A model generated the notes under the pieces. That model was not told the DNA's origin and made no database searches. It was given only the letters and a program-made list of their open reading frames with translations. The translations under genes and the position numbers were made by a program. From Lentisphaeria bacterium (GTDB lineage: Bacteria > Verrucomicrobiota > Lentisphaeria > Oligosphaerales > Oligosphaeraceae): 12,162 bases of DNA. Every line of letters begins with the position of its first letter. Positions within the stretch are counted from its first letter, which is position 1. The stretch is taken from assembly GCA_016287975.1 (NCBI GenBank), contig JAEEXV010000337.1, positions 1-12,162 on the forward strand, read 5' to 3'. This document shows, one piece after another, positions 1 through 11,663 of the stretch.

Positions 1-19
1 GGATCAAACTCTCCGTTGC
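1..19 (-). rRNA. rrs: 16S rRNA, extreme 5' end (partial)
   Basis: Read on the minus strand, the first bases of the window give GGAGAGTTTGATCC, the near-universal start of bacterial 16S rRNA (the 27F primer site AGAGTTTGATCC, E. coli positions 8-19). The gene runs leftward out of the window. The mature 5' end is placed at about base 19 by counting back from this motif, so that boundary is approximate. A promoter and a boxA-like leader lie upstream, which fits a real rRNA operon rather than a chance match. A small hairpin (arms 30-34 and 40-44) sits in the leader just before the gene. Confidence 0.85.
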
Positions 20-114
20 GAAAAGTCCGACCTGTGATTCAGGTTCTACATTCTCATTGACGGGCGCGGACGCCGCCAGGCGCCCGCACCCCGCATGTCG
101 CATTGCACTGTCCT

Positions 115-127
115 GTTTCCAAAGAGC
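115..127 (-). promoter_or_regulatory. boxA-like antitermination site in the rRNA leader
   Basis: The minus strand reads GCTCTTTGGAAAC here, sharing GCTCTTT with the rRNA boxA consensus TGCTCTTTAACA bound by NusB/S10. It lies about 16 nt after the predicted transcription start (near 143) and about 100 nt before the 16S gene, where boxA is expected. The match is partial, so this rests mostly on position. Confidence 0.35.
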
Positions 128-149
128 CACCCTTTCGGGCGGGACGCCT

Positions 150-177
150 AATATGATGCCTCTTTCCAGGATTGCAA
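150..177 (-). promoter_or_regulatory. rRNA operon promoter
   Basis: On the minus strand a -35 TTGCAA (177-172) is followed after 16 nt by a -10 CATATT (155-150). A TATTAG hexamer offset by two bases is an alternative -10. The sequence after the -10 is GC-rich (GGCGTCCCGCCCG), as in stringently controlled rRNA promoters. Just upstream of the -35 lies an A/T-rich stretch (about 206-187: eight T, then CAGAAATCTTTC), which could act as an UP element. The predicted start is near base 143, giving a leader of roughly 125 nt. Neither hexamer is a perfect consensus match; the call rests on the combination and on the adjacent 16S gene. Confidence 0.55.
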
Positions 178-198
178 GCCGCCATCGAAAGATTTCTG

Positions 199-240
199 AA
201 AAAAAAGGCCCGCGCGCTCGGCGTCCGCCTGGTCGCCGAG
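199..240 (-). terminator. candidate terminator after the hydrolase operon
   Basis: About 14 nt after the stop codon of the last hydrolase gene, the minus strand has a 7-bp perfect stem, CTCGGCG (240-234) with CGCCGAG (223-217), followed by CGCGCGGGCC and a run of eight T (206-199). The 10 nt between stem and T-run is longer than in a textbook intrinsic terminator, so efficiency is doubtful. A weak AGGC/GCCT pairing would bring a stem closer to the T-run. The T-run may also belong to the UP element of the following rRNA promoter. Confidence 0.4.
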
Positions 241-253
241 GAGCGTGAGGCTC

Positions 254-1573
254 TCACCACTTCAGGAGGAGCACGGAGCAGGGCGGGACGGTGAGGACGC
301 CGTCTTCGAGGAGCCAGTTGACCTCGGTGAGCGCGCGGTCATCGTCGATGACCTGCACGGAGGGATCGCCTGAGACGCCGACGGTTTCGAGGGTGATTTT
401 CTGGCGGCTGGCCTTGCGGTTGGCGACAAGGAGGGCGGCCTTGCCGTTCCCACCGGTGGCGCCGAGGGCGTAGATGCCGTCGGCCGCCTCGCCCGCCTCG
501 GCGTGCGCGGCGGTGCCGAGGGTGTAGAGCACATTGAAGGCCTTGAAGGCGTAGTAGGTCTTGGAGACCTTGTATTCTGGATACATGTAGAGGCCGCAGT
601 AGATGCGGGAGGGCATGGCGTCGTAGTAGAGGCCGATGTCGACGGGCGCCTTCTGGAGCAGCGCGAAGACGGAGGCGACGTAGGCCGCGCCCGCGCTGGA
701 GCGCATCTCGTCCCACGGCGCGCGGTCGGTGGCGCAGGTGTCGTGCTCGACATAGTTCCACTCGCCGAAGACGCTCTCGGTGCGGGTGAATCCCGCCTCG
801 TCGAGGCGCCTGCGGACATATTTCGCGTGGGTTTCGACCTCGTGCGGGTCCTTGGAGTAGAGGTGCCAGGTGAAGAAGTCGAAGGGGACGCCTGGGCGCG
901 CCTGGATGTATGCGAGGAACTCGTTGAAGAAGCGCAGGTAGTCGTGGCGCAGGGCGTTGCAGTCGGGGCGGGTGACGGCGAAGAAGCCGCTGGCGCCGTA
1001 GCCGCCGATCTTCAGGGCGGGGAAGCGTTCCTTGAGGATGGGGGCGACGGTGGCGTAGAACTCGTAGAACTGCTCGTAGGTGCCCTGCCACATGGCGGGG
1101 GATTCTGGCTCGTTCCAGATCTCCCAATACTGGATGCCGTAGTGGAAGCCGTCGGCCCAGCCCTCGTTGTAGTGGCGGATGATACCGGTGCAGATGTCGG
1201 CCCACTTGCGGAAGTCCCTGGGCGGATGGATGCGCTGGGGCTTGAGTTGGTAGTTGTTCTCGATGGTGACGCCGAGGCGGTAGAAGATCTTCATGCCAGA
1301 GGCGTCGAGGGTGCGGAAGTAGGCGTCGGTGTAGGCGAATTCGTAGGAGGCGGGATCCTGCGGGTCCGCGTCGAAGTTCGGGAAGAGGTTCGGGACGTCT
1401 ACGAGATAGGTGCCGCCGAAGGCCCCCCCCGCGTCGTGCAGGCGGACAAAGGGGATGCCCGCATCCTTGAGTTCAGGCAACTTGGTGTTGTAGCGGACGG
1501 GGGAGTTGTTGACGCCGTGCAGGGGCTTGACGGGGCCTTCCAGGCGCGTGAAATCGACGGTGACGGTGTTCAT
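254..1573 (-). CDS. GH39-like glycoside hydrolase (beta-xylosidase/arabinosidase type)
   Basis: A 439-residue retaining glycoside hydrolase of clan GH-A, most like family GH39. It is a TIM barrel with YWEIWNEPE at 149-157, giving acid/base E155, and VFGEWN at 268-273, giving nucleophile E271. The 116-residue spacing matches characterised GH39 beta-xylosidases (E160/E277 in T. saccharolyticum XynB, from memory). FRTLDASGMKIFYRLG near 86-101 and FFTWHLYSKDPHEV near 233-246 are barrel strands typical of the family, and a short beta domain closes the C-terminus. There is no signal peptide, so it is probably cytoplasmic. GH39 covers xylosidases, iduronidases and arabinopyranosidases, so the substrate is open. 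The ATG lies 10 nt after the GH106-like stop, which suggests translational coupling. No Shine-Dalgarno is visible; TTCTTTCGCC precedes the ATG. It is the last gene of the operon. Confidence 0.85.
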   Translation of the reverse strand: MNTVTVDFTRLEGPVKPLHGVNNSPVRYNTKLPELKDAGIPFVRLHDAGGAFGGTYLVDVPNLFPNFDADPQDPASYEFAYTDAYFRTLDASGMKIFYRLGVTIENNYQLKPQRIHPPRDFRKWADICTGIIRHYNEGWADGFHYGIQYWEIWNEPESPAMWQGTYEQFYEFYATVAPILKERFPALKIGGYGASGFFAVTRPDCNALRHDYLRFFNEFLAYIQARPGVPFDFFTWHLYSKDPHEVETHAKYVRRRLDEAGFTRTESVFGEWNYVEHDTCATDRAPWDEMRSSAGAAYVASVFALLQKAPVDIGLYYDAMPSRIYCGLYMYPEYKVSKTYYAFKAFNVLYTLGTAAHAEAGEAADGIYALGATGGNGKAALLVANRKASRQKITLETVGVSGDPSVQVIDDDRALTEVNWLLEDGVLTVPPCSVLLLKW

Positions 1574-1583
1574 GGCGAAAGAA

Positions 1584-4500
1584 TCAGTGCTTGGCGTGGG
1601 TGGGTTTCATGGCCTGGAGCTGGAGGGGGAGCATGATGCCGCAGGGGACGAGACTGCGCTCGGTGACCTGGAACGACTTGAGTTCGTAGGAGCCGACCCA
1701 GAGGGGCTGGCGCTGCTCGCAGTAGAAAGGCCCGAAGGCGTTGCGGCGGGAACTCATGACCGTGACGGCGAGGGTGTTGCGGCCAGGCTTGAGCTGGTCG
1801 GTGATTTCGAGGGTGTAGGGAGGCCAGCCCAGGATGCGCATGGGGCTGCCGTTGACGGAGATCCCGAGGGCGGTTCCGCACCAGTACGGGATGTGGAGGG
1901 CGAGGCGCTGCTTCAGGAACTTGGCGTCGAGGGCGAATTTGCAGATGTAGGTGACCTGTCCCGCGTAGTTGGGGAGGCCCTGCTCGCACCAGTCGCCGAG
2001 TTCGAGGTCGTCGGGAAGCGCGGTGATGGTGCGCGCGCCGCGCACGCCGAAGTCGCCGAGCAGATAGACCGCCTCCAGGCCAGGCAGCAGCACGTGGTAG
2101 TCCCCTTCCAGGGTCAGGCGGTTGAGCCCCTCGCGGAGCGCCCTGGCGGGCACCTTGAGCCTGCGGATGGCGGGGTCGACCCACTCGCCGACGTCCTTCG
2201 CGGGGACTTTCACGCCGTTGAGGCGGATGTCGTAGAGGTCGGGGCGCTCGACCGCGAGGAAGAGCGGCCTGCGTGCGGGCGGGAGTTCCTCGCACTCGAA
2301 GGTGAACTCGAGTTTCAGGCGGACTGTGCGCTCGGGCTTCTGGTTGGCGGGGACCATCCACGGCTGCACCATCGCGCCGCCGCGGGGTTCGTGCCCCAGG
2401 CGCCGCCGCAAATCGTCGTCGATGCGCAGGATGTAGTGGACATCCTGGTCGGAAGCCTCGCCGTCCACCCAGTAGCGCGCCTGGTCGAGGACGAGCGCAT
2501 TGGGCTCGTCCAGCCGGTATTCGAGGCAGCAGGAAGGCAGTTCGCAGGCGGCATCGGCGACGAAGGGCGCCTGCGCGGGCAGCGCCCCTGGGATCGGTTT
2601 CGCGGTCGCGAGGAAGAAGTGGGATTCGAGGGGCGCGAAGGAGGTGGCGAGGGAGACCTCGCCATTGCGGAAGGCGGCGGGGAACGCGCGCCATGCGCCG
2701 CTTGTGAGGTCGAGTTCATACAGGTATTTCGCGCCTTTGACCTGGGTGCGGAAGCGGATGCGCGCATCCTCGCAGGCGATCTGCCGCTCGGCGACGCGGG
2801 CTTCCTGGAGAATCGAGGCCTCGTGACGGATGGCGGTGTTCGTGAGGAAGAGCGCGGTGCTCTCGGCGCCCTCCTTGAGCAGGTACAGGACGGGGCCGAA
2901 CTCGCCGCCCCTGGGGCCGTCGGCCACCGAGACGCGCCGCGCGACAGGGGCGAGCGCGGCGGCAAGCCCGCCGAAGTCCGTCCGACGGAAGGCCGCGAAG
3001 GCCCTGGCGGGGGCGTCTGAGGGCTTCCCGTCCAGATGCGCGGGCGGTTCGCCGAGATGGAGGACAACGCCGCCTGCCTTGGCGAAGGCCTGCAGCAGTT
3101 TCAGGGTGGTGGCGCGGATGGTCGCGAGGGCGGGGACGACGACCGCGCGATAGGCGGCCTTGCCGACGCGGAGTTCGGGCGCGGCGCCCTTGCGGACGGA
3201 GGCGAGGCGCGCGAGGTGCTCTTCGTCGCCGTAGTCGAAGTCAAGATGCTGGTCGAGGAGGGCGACGTGGAGTTCCATGAGGGTGCGGTCGTAGGCGTCG
3301 CACTCCTCGTCGGTGGGGCGCGCCTTCCAGCCCCAGCACGATTCGACGGGATGGACGACGAGGATGTCGCGGATTTCCTCGCCCTCGGAGAGCGCGGCGT
3401 TCAGGTGCGCGAAGTAGTCCTCGACGGTGGCGTAGTGCGGATGCCAGGAGGACTGGAAGGAGATCGAGGCGGGGTAGTCGCGCTTCGCCTCGGCGGCCAT
3501 CGTGTACCACGCCAGGTGCAGCACGCGGAAGTTGATGCCGAGGACGGCGAGCCAGTCGCCCAGGCCCTTGTGGCCCGCGAAGGGGAAGTCCCACCCCGTG
3601 CAGCCGTAGGTCTCGCACATGCGGCGGGGCATGCCGAACTGGTGGGCGACGGAGGTGCACTGCTTGGCGGTCTCGACGACATCCCAGTGCTCGGTCAAAA
3701 GGTCGATGCCAGGGACCTGCATGTATTCGTAGAACCGCATCGCGCTGCCGACGCACTTGCGCTGGCGGGTGAGGCTGTCCTCCAGGAGGACGTGCCCCGT
3801 GAAGTCGAGACCATGCGCCGCGCACCATTCGCCGATCTGCTTCGAGAAGGCCTCGGTGAAGAGCGCGGTGCAGACCTCGTAGAAGTCGTGGCGGACGCGG
3901 GAGAACTCCTCGCCCTTGCGGTTGAAGAAGAGGTCGAGGAGATGCGGGACGAGGTCGTAGCCTTTGCGCTTGCGGAACTCGGCGGGAACGCGCCCCGTCC
4001 ACGGGAGATGCTCCCCGTGCGAGCCGCTGTGGTTGTAGCACGGCTCGTCGGTGAAGATGCCAGGGATGGCCTTGCCGAACTCCCCGCCGCAGCGCTTGAG
4101 GTAGGCCTCGTGGGTGACGTCGATGAACTTTCGGACGGCCTCGGGGTTCATGGTGTCGAGATAGGCGGCGCCGTTGAACCAGGAACTGGGGTCGTCGTGC
4201 TTCCAGTAGACGACGGCGAGGCGGCGGCCCTTCGCGGCGGCCCTGGGGAGGCGCGCCAGCGGGCGCGCCTCCAGGAGTTCGCGGCTGTCCCTTCCCGTGG
4301 CGACCTCATAGATGGCGAGGGTGTTCTCGGCGGGGTAGTCGCCGAGGGCGGCCGCGGTTTCGCCCTCGGCGCAGTAGAGGCCCTGCTCGCGGTATCTGAC
4401 CTCGCGGGTGACGAGGCTGCCTGCGGCGCCGCTGGGCCAGCGGTCCTCGTCATAGAGCCAGGCGTCCAGACCGAGTTTCTTCGCCTCGTCGACGCAGGCG

Positions 4501-4709
4501 CCGATGCAGCGGAACCACTCGGGCGAGAGATAGGGGGTGCCCAGGCCGACGCGCGCATGCATGAAGAAGCCGCCCAGCCCCATTTGCTTGAAGATGCGGA
4601 TCTGCCGTCGGAGTTCCTCTGGCTCCAGTTTGCTGTTCCAGGCCCAGAAGGGGGCGCCGCGGAATGCGGCGCCTGGCGCCGCGACTTGCGAAAGCAGATT
4701 CTTCAGCAT
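1584..4709 (-). CDS. GH106-like glycosyl hydrolase (putative alpha-L-rhamnosidase)
   Basis: A 1041-residue protein with the layout of the GH106 alpha-L-rhamnosidase group. The N-terminus carries FWAWNSKLEPEEL (21-33), GGFFMHARVGLGTPYLS (46-62) and WLYDEDRWPSG (84-94), all characteristic of the family. Further conserved pieces are GIFTDEP (217-223), HVLLED (306-311), CETYGCTGWDF (365-375) and HPVESCWGWK near 453-462. The acidic residues E222, E310 and E366 are candidates for catalysis or metal binding; I cannot assign roles. A galactose-binding-like beta-sandwich occupies roughly 880-1010 (ISVNGSPMRILGWPPY). Many relatives are secreted, but this one shows no signal peptide and probably works in the cytoplasm. 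The ATG is 42 nt after the upstream stop, with pyrimidine-rich CCCATTCCCACC before it instead of a Shine-Dalgarno. The family is sure to a fair degree; rhamnose specificity is inferred. Confidence 0.8.
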   Translation of the reverse strand: MLKNLLSQVAAPGAAFRGAPFWAWNSKLEPEELRRQIRIFKQMGLGGFFMHARVGLGTPYLSPEWFRCIGACVDEAKKLGLDAWLYDEDRWPSGAAGSLVTREVRYREQGLYCAEGETAAALGDYPAENTLAIYEVATGRDSRELLEARPLARLPRAAAKGRRLAVVYWKHDDPSSWFNGAAYLDTMNPEAVRKFIDVTHEAYLKRCGGEFGKAIPGIFTDEPCYNHSGSHGEHLPWTGRVPAEFRKRKGYDLVPHLLDLFFNRKGEEFSRVRHDFYEVCTALFTEAFSKQIGEWCAAHGLDFTGHVLLEDSLTRQRKCVGSAMRFYEYMQVPGIDLLTEHWDVVETAKQCTSVAHQFGMPRRMCETYGCTGWDFPFAGHKGLGDWLAVLGINFRVLHLAWYTMAAEAKRDYPASISFQSSWHPHYATVEDYFAHLNAALSEGEEIRDILVVHPVESCWGWKARPTDEECDAYDRTLMELHVALLDQHLDFDYGDEEHLARLASVRKGAAPELRVGKAAYRAVVVPALATIRATTLKLLQAFAKAGGVVLHLGEPPAHLDGKPSDAPARAFAAFRRTDFGGLAAALAPVARRVSVADGPRGGEFGPVLYLLKEGAESTALFLTNTAIRHEASILQEARVAERQIACEDARIRFRTQVKGAKYLYELDLTSGAWRAFPAAFRNGEVSLATSFAPLESHFFLATAKPIPGALPAQAPFVADAACELPSCCLEYRLDEPNALVLDQARYWVDGEASDQDVHYILRIDDDLRRRLGHEPRGGAMVQPWMVPANQKPERTVRLKLEFTFECEELPPARRPLFLAVERPDLYDIRLNGVKVPAKDVGEWVDPAIRRLKVPARALREGLNRLTLEGDYHVLLPGLEAVYLLGDFGVRGARTITALPDDLELGDWCEQGLPNYAGQVTYICKFALDAKFLKQRLALHIPYWCGTALGISVNGSPMRILGWPPYTLEITDQLKPGRNTLAVTVMSSRRNAFGPFYCEQRQPLWVGSYELKSFQVTERSLVPCGIMLPLQLQAMKPTHAKH

Positions 4710-4751
4710 GGTGGGAATGGGATTGGAGAACAGGCAGGGGAGGCGGCGGGA

Positions 4752-5876
4752 TCAGCCCTCGTTGCCGAGGAAGCCGTCGTTGAAGTTGACGGATTTGTAG
4801 CCGTGGTCCCGAAGGATGGCGAGGCCGCGCTCGATGCGCTGGAGGTGGTCGGGCAGGTAGTTGAAATAATGCGGGAACGAGTACTGCTCGTGGGTGACGA
4901 TGGCGATGGCGTCGCACTGCGAGGGATGCTCGGCGACGGCGTGCATCGTGGCGTCGAGCTGCTCCATCGGGAGGAGGTTGAAGCAGGTGCCGTCAAAGCA
5001 GTACGTGAGGCCGCGGCGGAAGTCGTGCCAGAGGCGGTGCGACTTCAGATACTGGGATTCGGGGAGGTTCAGGAAGAAGCCGATGTCGCAGATGGAGGTG
5101 GCCTCCTGGCTCACCGAATCCTCCAGGCCCGTCGAGCAGTCGAGGAAGCCGCCGCACAGGCACTTGACGCCGCGCTTCTGGAGGGCGTCCAGGCCGCTGG
5201 CGCGGCACATGCCCCAGTGGATGACCTGAGGCGCCGCGAAGGTCGCGGGCCCCGCGAAGCGCTCGATCTCGCGCCGCACCAGGTCGTAGTCGGCGGCGAG
5301 CTTGTCCCCGCCGACGTTCTGGTAGGGGCGGTCGGGGAACTCGGAGTAGGCGTGGAAGGCGAGGCGGAGCCAGTCGGCGTTGTCGGCGAACTCGTCGCGG
5401 TAGCAGTCGGGCATTTCGGCCATGGTCCACTTCTTTTCGTCGTGGTCGTTGCGGTAAAAGCAGTTCAGGACGATCTTGTTGCCGAACTGCTCGTGCATCC
5501 GCTTCCAGAACGCCAGATAGAAATGGTCGAAGGCGCGCTTCGGGCGTTCGCGGGTGAGGTCGGTCAGGAAGAAGGAGTGGTCGTCCGCGAAGAAATGGTA
5601 TCGACGGAAGGACTTGCGGTCCCAGATGACCTTGACCTCGGTGACGGTGCGCCCGCAGGTGCCGTCGGTGGCGGCGGTGATGGTGTTCTCGTGCGCAGTG
5701 AGGGACAGCTCGGCGGAGAACTGCTTGCCGCAGCGTTCGGCGACGACGCCGTTGACGAGCACGGGCTCGGGGGTGTCGCAGAGCCCGCAGACGCGGATGG
5801 AGAGGGCCTCGGAGGTCTCGTGGCCGTGGTTGCGGTTCAGCACCGCGCCATGGCGGGGATAGGTGATTTCAAGCAT
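4752..5876 (-). CDS. polysaccharide-deacetylase-like protein with N-terminal Ig-like domain
   Basis: A 374-residue protein I recognise only as a type found beside glycoside hydrolases. Residues 1-85 look like an Ig-like domain (VLVNGVV then AELSLTAHENTITAAT). The remainder resembles a NodB-type (beta/alpha) barrel: a DDH triad at 98-100, FHAYSEFP at 174-181, VIHWG at 218-222, and a conserved-looking tail with THEQYSFPHYFNY at 328-340 and NFNDGFLGN at 364-372. The classical HxxxH motif of carbohydrate esterase family 4 is absent, so deacetylase activity is unproven. The start at 5876 (MLEITYPRHG) suits the domain boundary. An upstream in-frame ATG at 5978 would add 34 residues of non-domain-like sequence and leave only 24 nt after the preceding stop. 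The 126-nt gap before it shows a weak 5-bp hairpin (5901-5905/5918-5922) but no clear promoter or Shine-Dalgarno. No signal peptide is seen. Confidence 0.6.
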   Translation of the reverse strand: MLEITYPRHGAVLNRNHGHETSEALSIRVCGLCDTPEPVLVNGVVAERCGKQFSAELSLTAHENTITAATDGTCGRTVTEVKVIWDRKSFRRYHFFADDHSFFLTDLTRERPKRAFDHFYLAFWKRMHEQFGNKIVLNCFYRNDHDEKKWTMAEMPDCYRDEFADNADWLRLAFHAYSEFPDRPYQNVGGDKLAADYDLVRREIERFAGPATFAAPQVIHWGMCRASGLDALQKRGVKCLCGGFLDCSTGLEDSVSQEATSICDIGFFLNLPESQYLKSHRLWHDFRRGLTYCFDGTCFNLLPMEQLDATMHAVAEHPSQCDAIAIVTHEQYSFPHYFNYLPDHLQRIERGLAILRDHGYKSVNFNDGFLGNEG

Positions 5877-6002
5877 GATGAAGATCCAGTTGAGGGTGGT
5901 CGGGGAATCGGTCAGAATCCCGCATACTGTAACACACCATGGGCGGTTTTCCTGCCCCGCAACCACTGAATTCGGCATTTGGCGGCGCGGGAAGCGAAGC
6001 CG

Positions 6003-8363
6003 CTACCGCACCAGCGCGAGGAAGTCGAGGATGCGCTCCTCGAAGCCCTTTACGATCTTGTTGTTGTGGCCGACGCGGGGCACCATGACCAGTTCGACCT
6101 TCGGCGCGCCGAGTTTCTTCAGCTCGGCGGCCAGCGTGCGCGACTGCTCGGGCGGCACCTTCGCGTCCGTCTCGCCGTGGATGATCAGCAGCGGAATGTC
6201 CTTCAGGACGCCGAGATAGTTCATGGGATTGCGGGATTCGTAGAACTCCTTGCGCTCGGCGTAGTAGCCGCCATAGGCCGCCTTGATGCTTTTCTTGTAT
6301 TCGCCCTCGCAGAAGGCCCTGATGTCGGCGGGCCCGAAGATGTCGCAGACCGCGCTCACGCGCTTCGGGTGGCGCCCCGCGTAGAGCAGCGCGGACATGC
6401 CGCCCATGGAGCATCCGATCACGGGGAAGCGGCCCAGATCCATCTTCAGGGCCGCGGCAAGATGCGCCAGCATCGCGTCGATGTCCTTTTCCGCCTGGGC
6501 GTTGAACCAGGTGGCGTGGAGCGGAGGGACGGCGACGACGATGTTCCGCTCGGAGCAAAGGCGGCGGAACTTCGCGAAGCCAGGAGACCCGAAGTTGCCC
6601 GCGGTGCCTGGGGCGGCGCCGCGGCCGTGCAGGAAGAGGAGGAAGCGGGCGGGCTTCCCGATCTGGAATCCCTCGGGCAGGAAGAGATAGCCCTTCCTTC
6701 CGTCGCCGAACTGGAAGGTGCCTGTCTTCGGTGCCGCCTCCGTCGCCTCGCCGAGGCGCTGCAGGGTGGTCGGGGAGAGGATGGCGCACTGGGACTGGGG
6801 CACGACTGGAAGCAGCCCGCTGCCGACGGCGTAGCTGATGACGGCGACGCTGCCGTCGGCGAGCTGGACGGCGGAGGGATAGCCGCTGTCGGTGTTGCCG
6901 CTGTCCCACGAGATGAAGGCGGAGTGCCTCGGATTCCAGGTCCTGCCGTGGTCGTGGCTGATGGCGACCTTGATGCCGTAGGGGCGGATACGGTGGCCGA
7001 AGGCCGCGAAGAGCCGCCCGTCGGCGAGTTTGACGATGGTGGCGGGGTGGATACCCTTGGGCATCAGCGGTTCGGGCTTGCTCCAGGTCTCGCCGTTGTC
7101 GGCCGAGCGCAGCAGGAGGCTCGCCTCGTGGCTGCGGGCGATGGCGAGGAGGCGGCCAGGGGCGGTCTCGACGAAGGCGACCTCGCTGCAGGAGGCGATC
7201 ACCTTCGGGGGCTGCCACGTCCTCCCGCCGTCGGTCGAGCGGAGGAAGCCGCCGCCCTTCCAGTACCACGGCACGAGGAGGTCGCCGTTGGCGAGGGTGA
7301 TGCCCTGGCCGTAGACGCTGGAGTCAGGGTAGCCCTCGAAGACGATGGGGCGCTTGGGGCTCCAGGTCCTGCCGCCGTCCGCGGATTCCGTCTGGAACAG
7401 GGAGAAATGGCCGTATTTCAGGTTGTAGTCGCCCTTTTCGTTGTAGGCGTTGTTCTCGGCATAGAGGACGATGATGCGGCCGTCGCGCGTCACGAGCGCG
7501 GCGGGGTTGCGGTCGTCGTATTTGCTGTCGGCGACCACCGTCGGCTTGCTCCAGGTCCTCCCGCCGTCCTCGCTGTGGATCCAGTCGAGGCGGCCGCCGA
7601 TGCCGACGTGGGTGGCGCCCGCGCGGATCACCGCGCCGAGCCGCTGTCCGCCCAGATGGAGCAGCACGGGGAAGTAGCCGCAGTTGCGGGAGGCGAGGAC
7701 GCGCGGCACCTCCAGGCGGCGCGTGCCGCCGTCCTCAGGGGTGTCGTAGGTCATCTTGAACTTCGAGTCGTCGGCGGGGGTGCCGCTGACCTCGAAGTCG
7801 TCGAAGGCGAGGACGCCCATGCCAGAGCGCAGCCCGACGCGCCCCTCCGCGAGCACGCCGTCCTCCTTTTCGAGGACGACCTTGCCGTCGAGGCGGACGG
7901 TGATCTTCTTCCCGACCGCGGTGACTTCGCCCTCATGCCAGACGCCAGGGGCGATCTTGACGCCCTCCGCACGCGCGACCACGATCCAGATCGTGTTCGT
8001 GGAGCGCCGCGCCAGCACGACCTGCGAGTGGAGCACGTCATAATGGACCCAGTAGAAGTTGAAGCAGTCCTTCGCGCGGAAGACGAGCCCCGCCGCGCGG
8101 ACGAGGGAGGCGCTGCCCTGGGGGTTGAAGCGCACCTTCAGGCGGCAGTCGCGGAAGGACTTCTTGTCCAGGAACATCAGTCCGCCGTTGAACATCTGGT
8201 CGAGGTGGCGCACGGCGCCGCCCTTGAACTCCCACTTGCCGCTGTGGACGACCCAGTTGGGCGCGCCGCTGGCGAGGGCGTAGTTGTCGAAGGAGTCCTT
8301 GAAGGAGACGGGCGCGGCGGCGAGGGAGATGACGGCGAGCAGAAGCGGCAGGATGGCTTTCAT
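6003..8363 (-). CDS. secreted LamG-like / sialidase-like propeller / esterase fusion
   Basis: A 786-residue protein with three parts. Residues 1-18 are a signal peptide (hydrophobic LPLLLAVISLAAA). Residues about 20-195 look like a LamG-like jelly roll of the DUF1080/concanavalin type. Residues about 205-545 form a BNR/sialidase-type beta-propeller with five Asp boxes at 264-271, 327-334, 376-383, 420-427 and 469-476 (pattern SxDxGxTW). The classical sialidase FRIP motif is not visible, so true sialidase activity is uncertain. Residues about 545-786 are an alpha/beta hydrolase resembling feruloyl or acetyl esterases: FLHGRG (oxyanion), GCSMGG with S652, HGETD with D733 and VGHN with H766 make a complete triad. 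The start at 8363 is chosen because it exposes the signal peptide; longer in-frame starts add arginine-rich sequence overlapping lacZ. It likely deacylates and binds or trims a glycan outside the cytoplasm. The ATG is 50 nt after lacZ, without a Shine-Dalgarno. Confidence 0.8.
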   Translation of the reverse strand: MKAILPLLLAVISLAAAPVSFKDSFDNYALASGAPNWVVHSGKWEFKGGAVRHLDQMFNGGLMFLDKKSFRDCRLKVRFNPQGSASLVRAAGLVFRAKDCFNFYWVHYDVLHSQVVLARRSTNTIWIVVARAEGVKIAPGVWHEGEVTAVGKKITVRLDGKVVLEKEDGVLAEGRVGLRSGMGVLAFDDFEVSGTPADDSKFKMTYDTPEDGGTRRLEVPRVLASRNCGYFPVLLHLGGQRLGAVIRAGATHVGIGGRLDWIHSEDGGRTWSKPTVVADSKYDDRNPAALVTRDGRIIVLYAENNAYNEKGDYNLKYGHFSLFQTESADGGRTWSPKRPIVFEGYPDSSVYGQGITLANGDLLVPWYWKGGGFLRSTDGGRTWQPPKVIASCSEVAFVETAPGRLLAIARSHEASLLLRSADNGETWSKPEPLMPKGIHPATIVKLADGRLFAAFGHRIRPYGIKVAISHDHGRTWNPRHSAFISWDSGNTDSGYPSAVQLADGSVAVISYAVGSGLLPVVPQSQCAILSPTTLQRLGEATEAAPKTGTFQFGDGRKGYLFLPEGFQIGKPARFLLFLHGRGAAPGTAGNFGSPGFAKFRRLCSERNIVVAVPPLHATWFNAQAEKDIDAMLAHLAAALKMDLGRFPVIGCSMGGMSALLYAGRHPKRVSAVCDIFGPADIRAFCEGEYKKSIKAAYGGYYAERKEFYESRNPMNYLGVLKDIPLLIIHGETDAKVPPEQSRTLAAELKKLGAPKVELVMVPRVGHNNKIVKGFEERILDFLALVR

Positions 8364-8413
8364 GATTCGATGCGCTTGTGGGTTGGGAAACGGCGGGACG
8401 GCAGGCGGACGGG

Positions 8414-11647
<3,234 letters not shown>

Positions 11648-11663
11648 TGCCCCGCGTGCTGGG

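Noticed and set aside
57..260. Short open frames on both strands between the GH39 gene and the 16S start
   Set aside because: They overlap the candidate terminator, the rRNA promoter and the leader, and encode arginine-rich sequence without any domain.
3036..5969. Very long plus-strand open frame (977 codons), with others at 5979-8714, 9329-11545, 1506-3020 and 503-1636
   Set aside because: They are antisense to genes with clear domains and catalytic motifs. Their translations are rich in Ala, Gly, Val, Glu and Asp with no recognisable domain, as expected when a GC-rich third codon position keeps the opposite strand free of stops.
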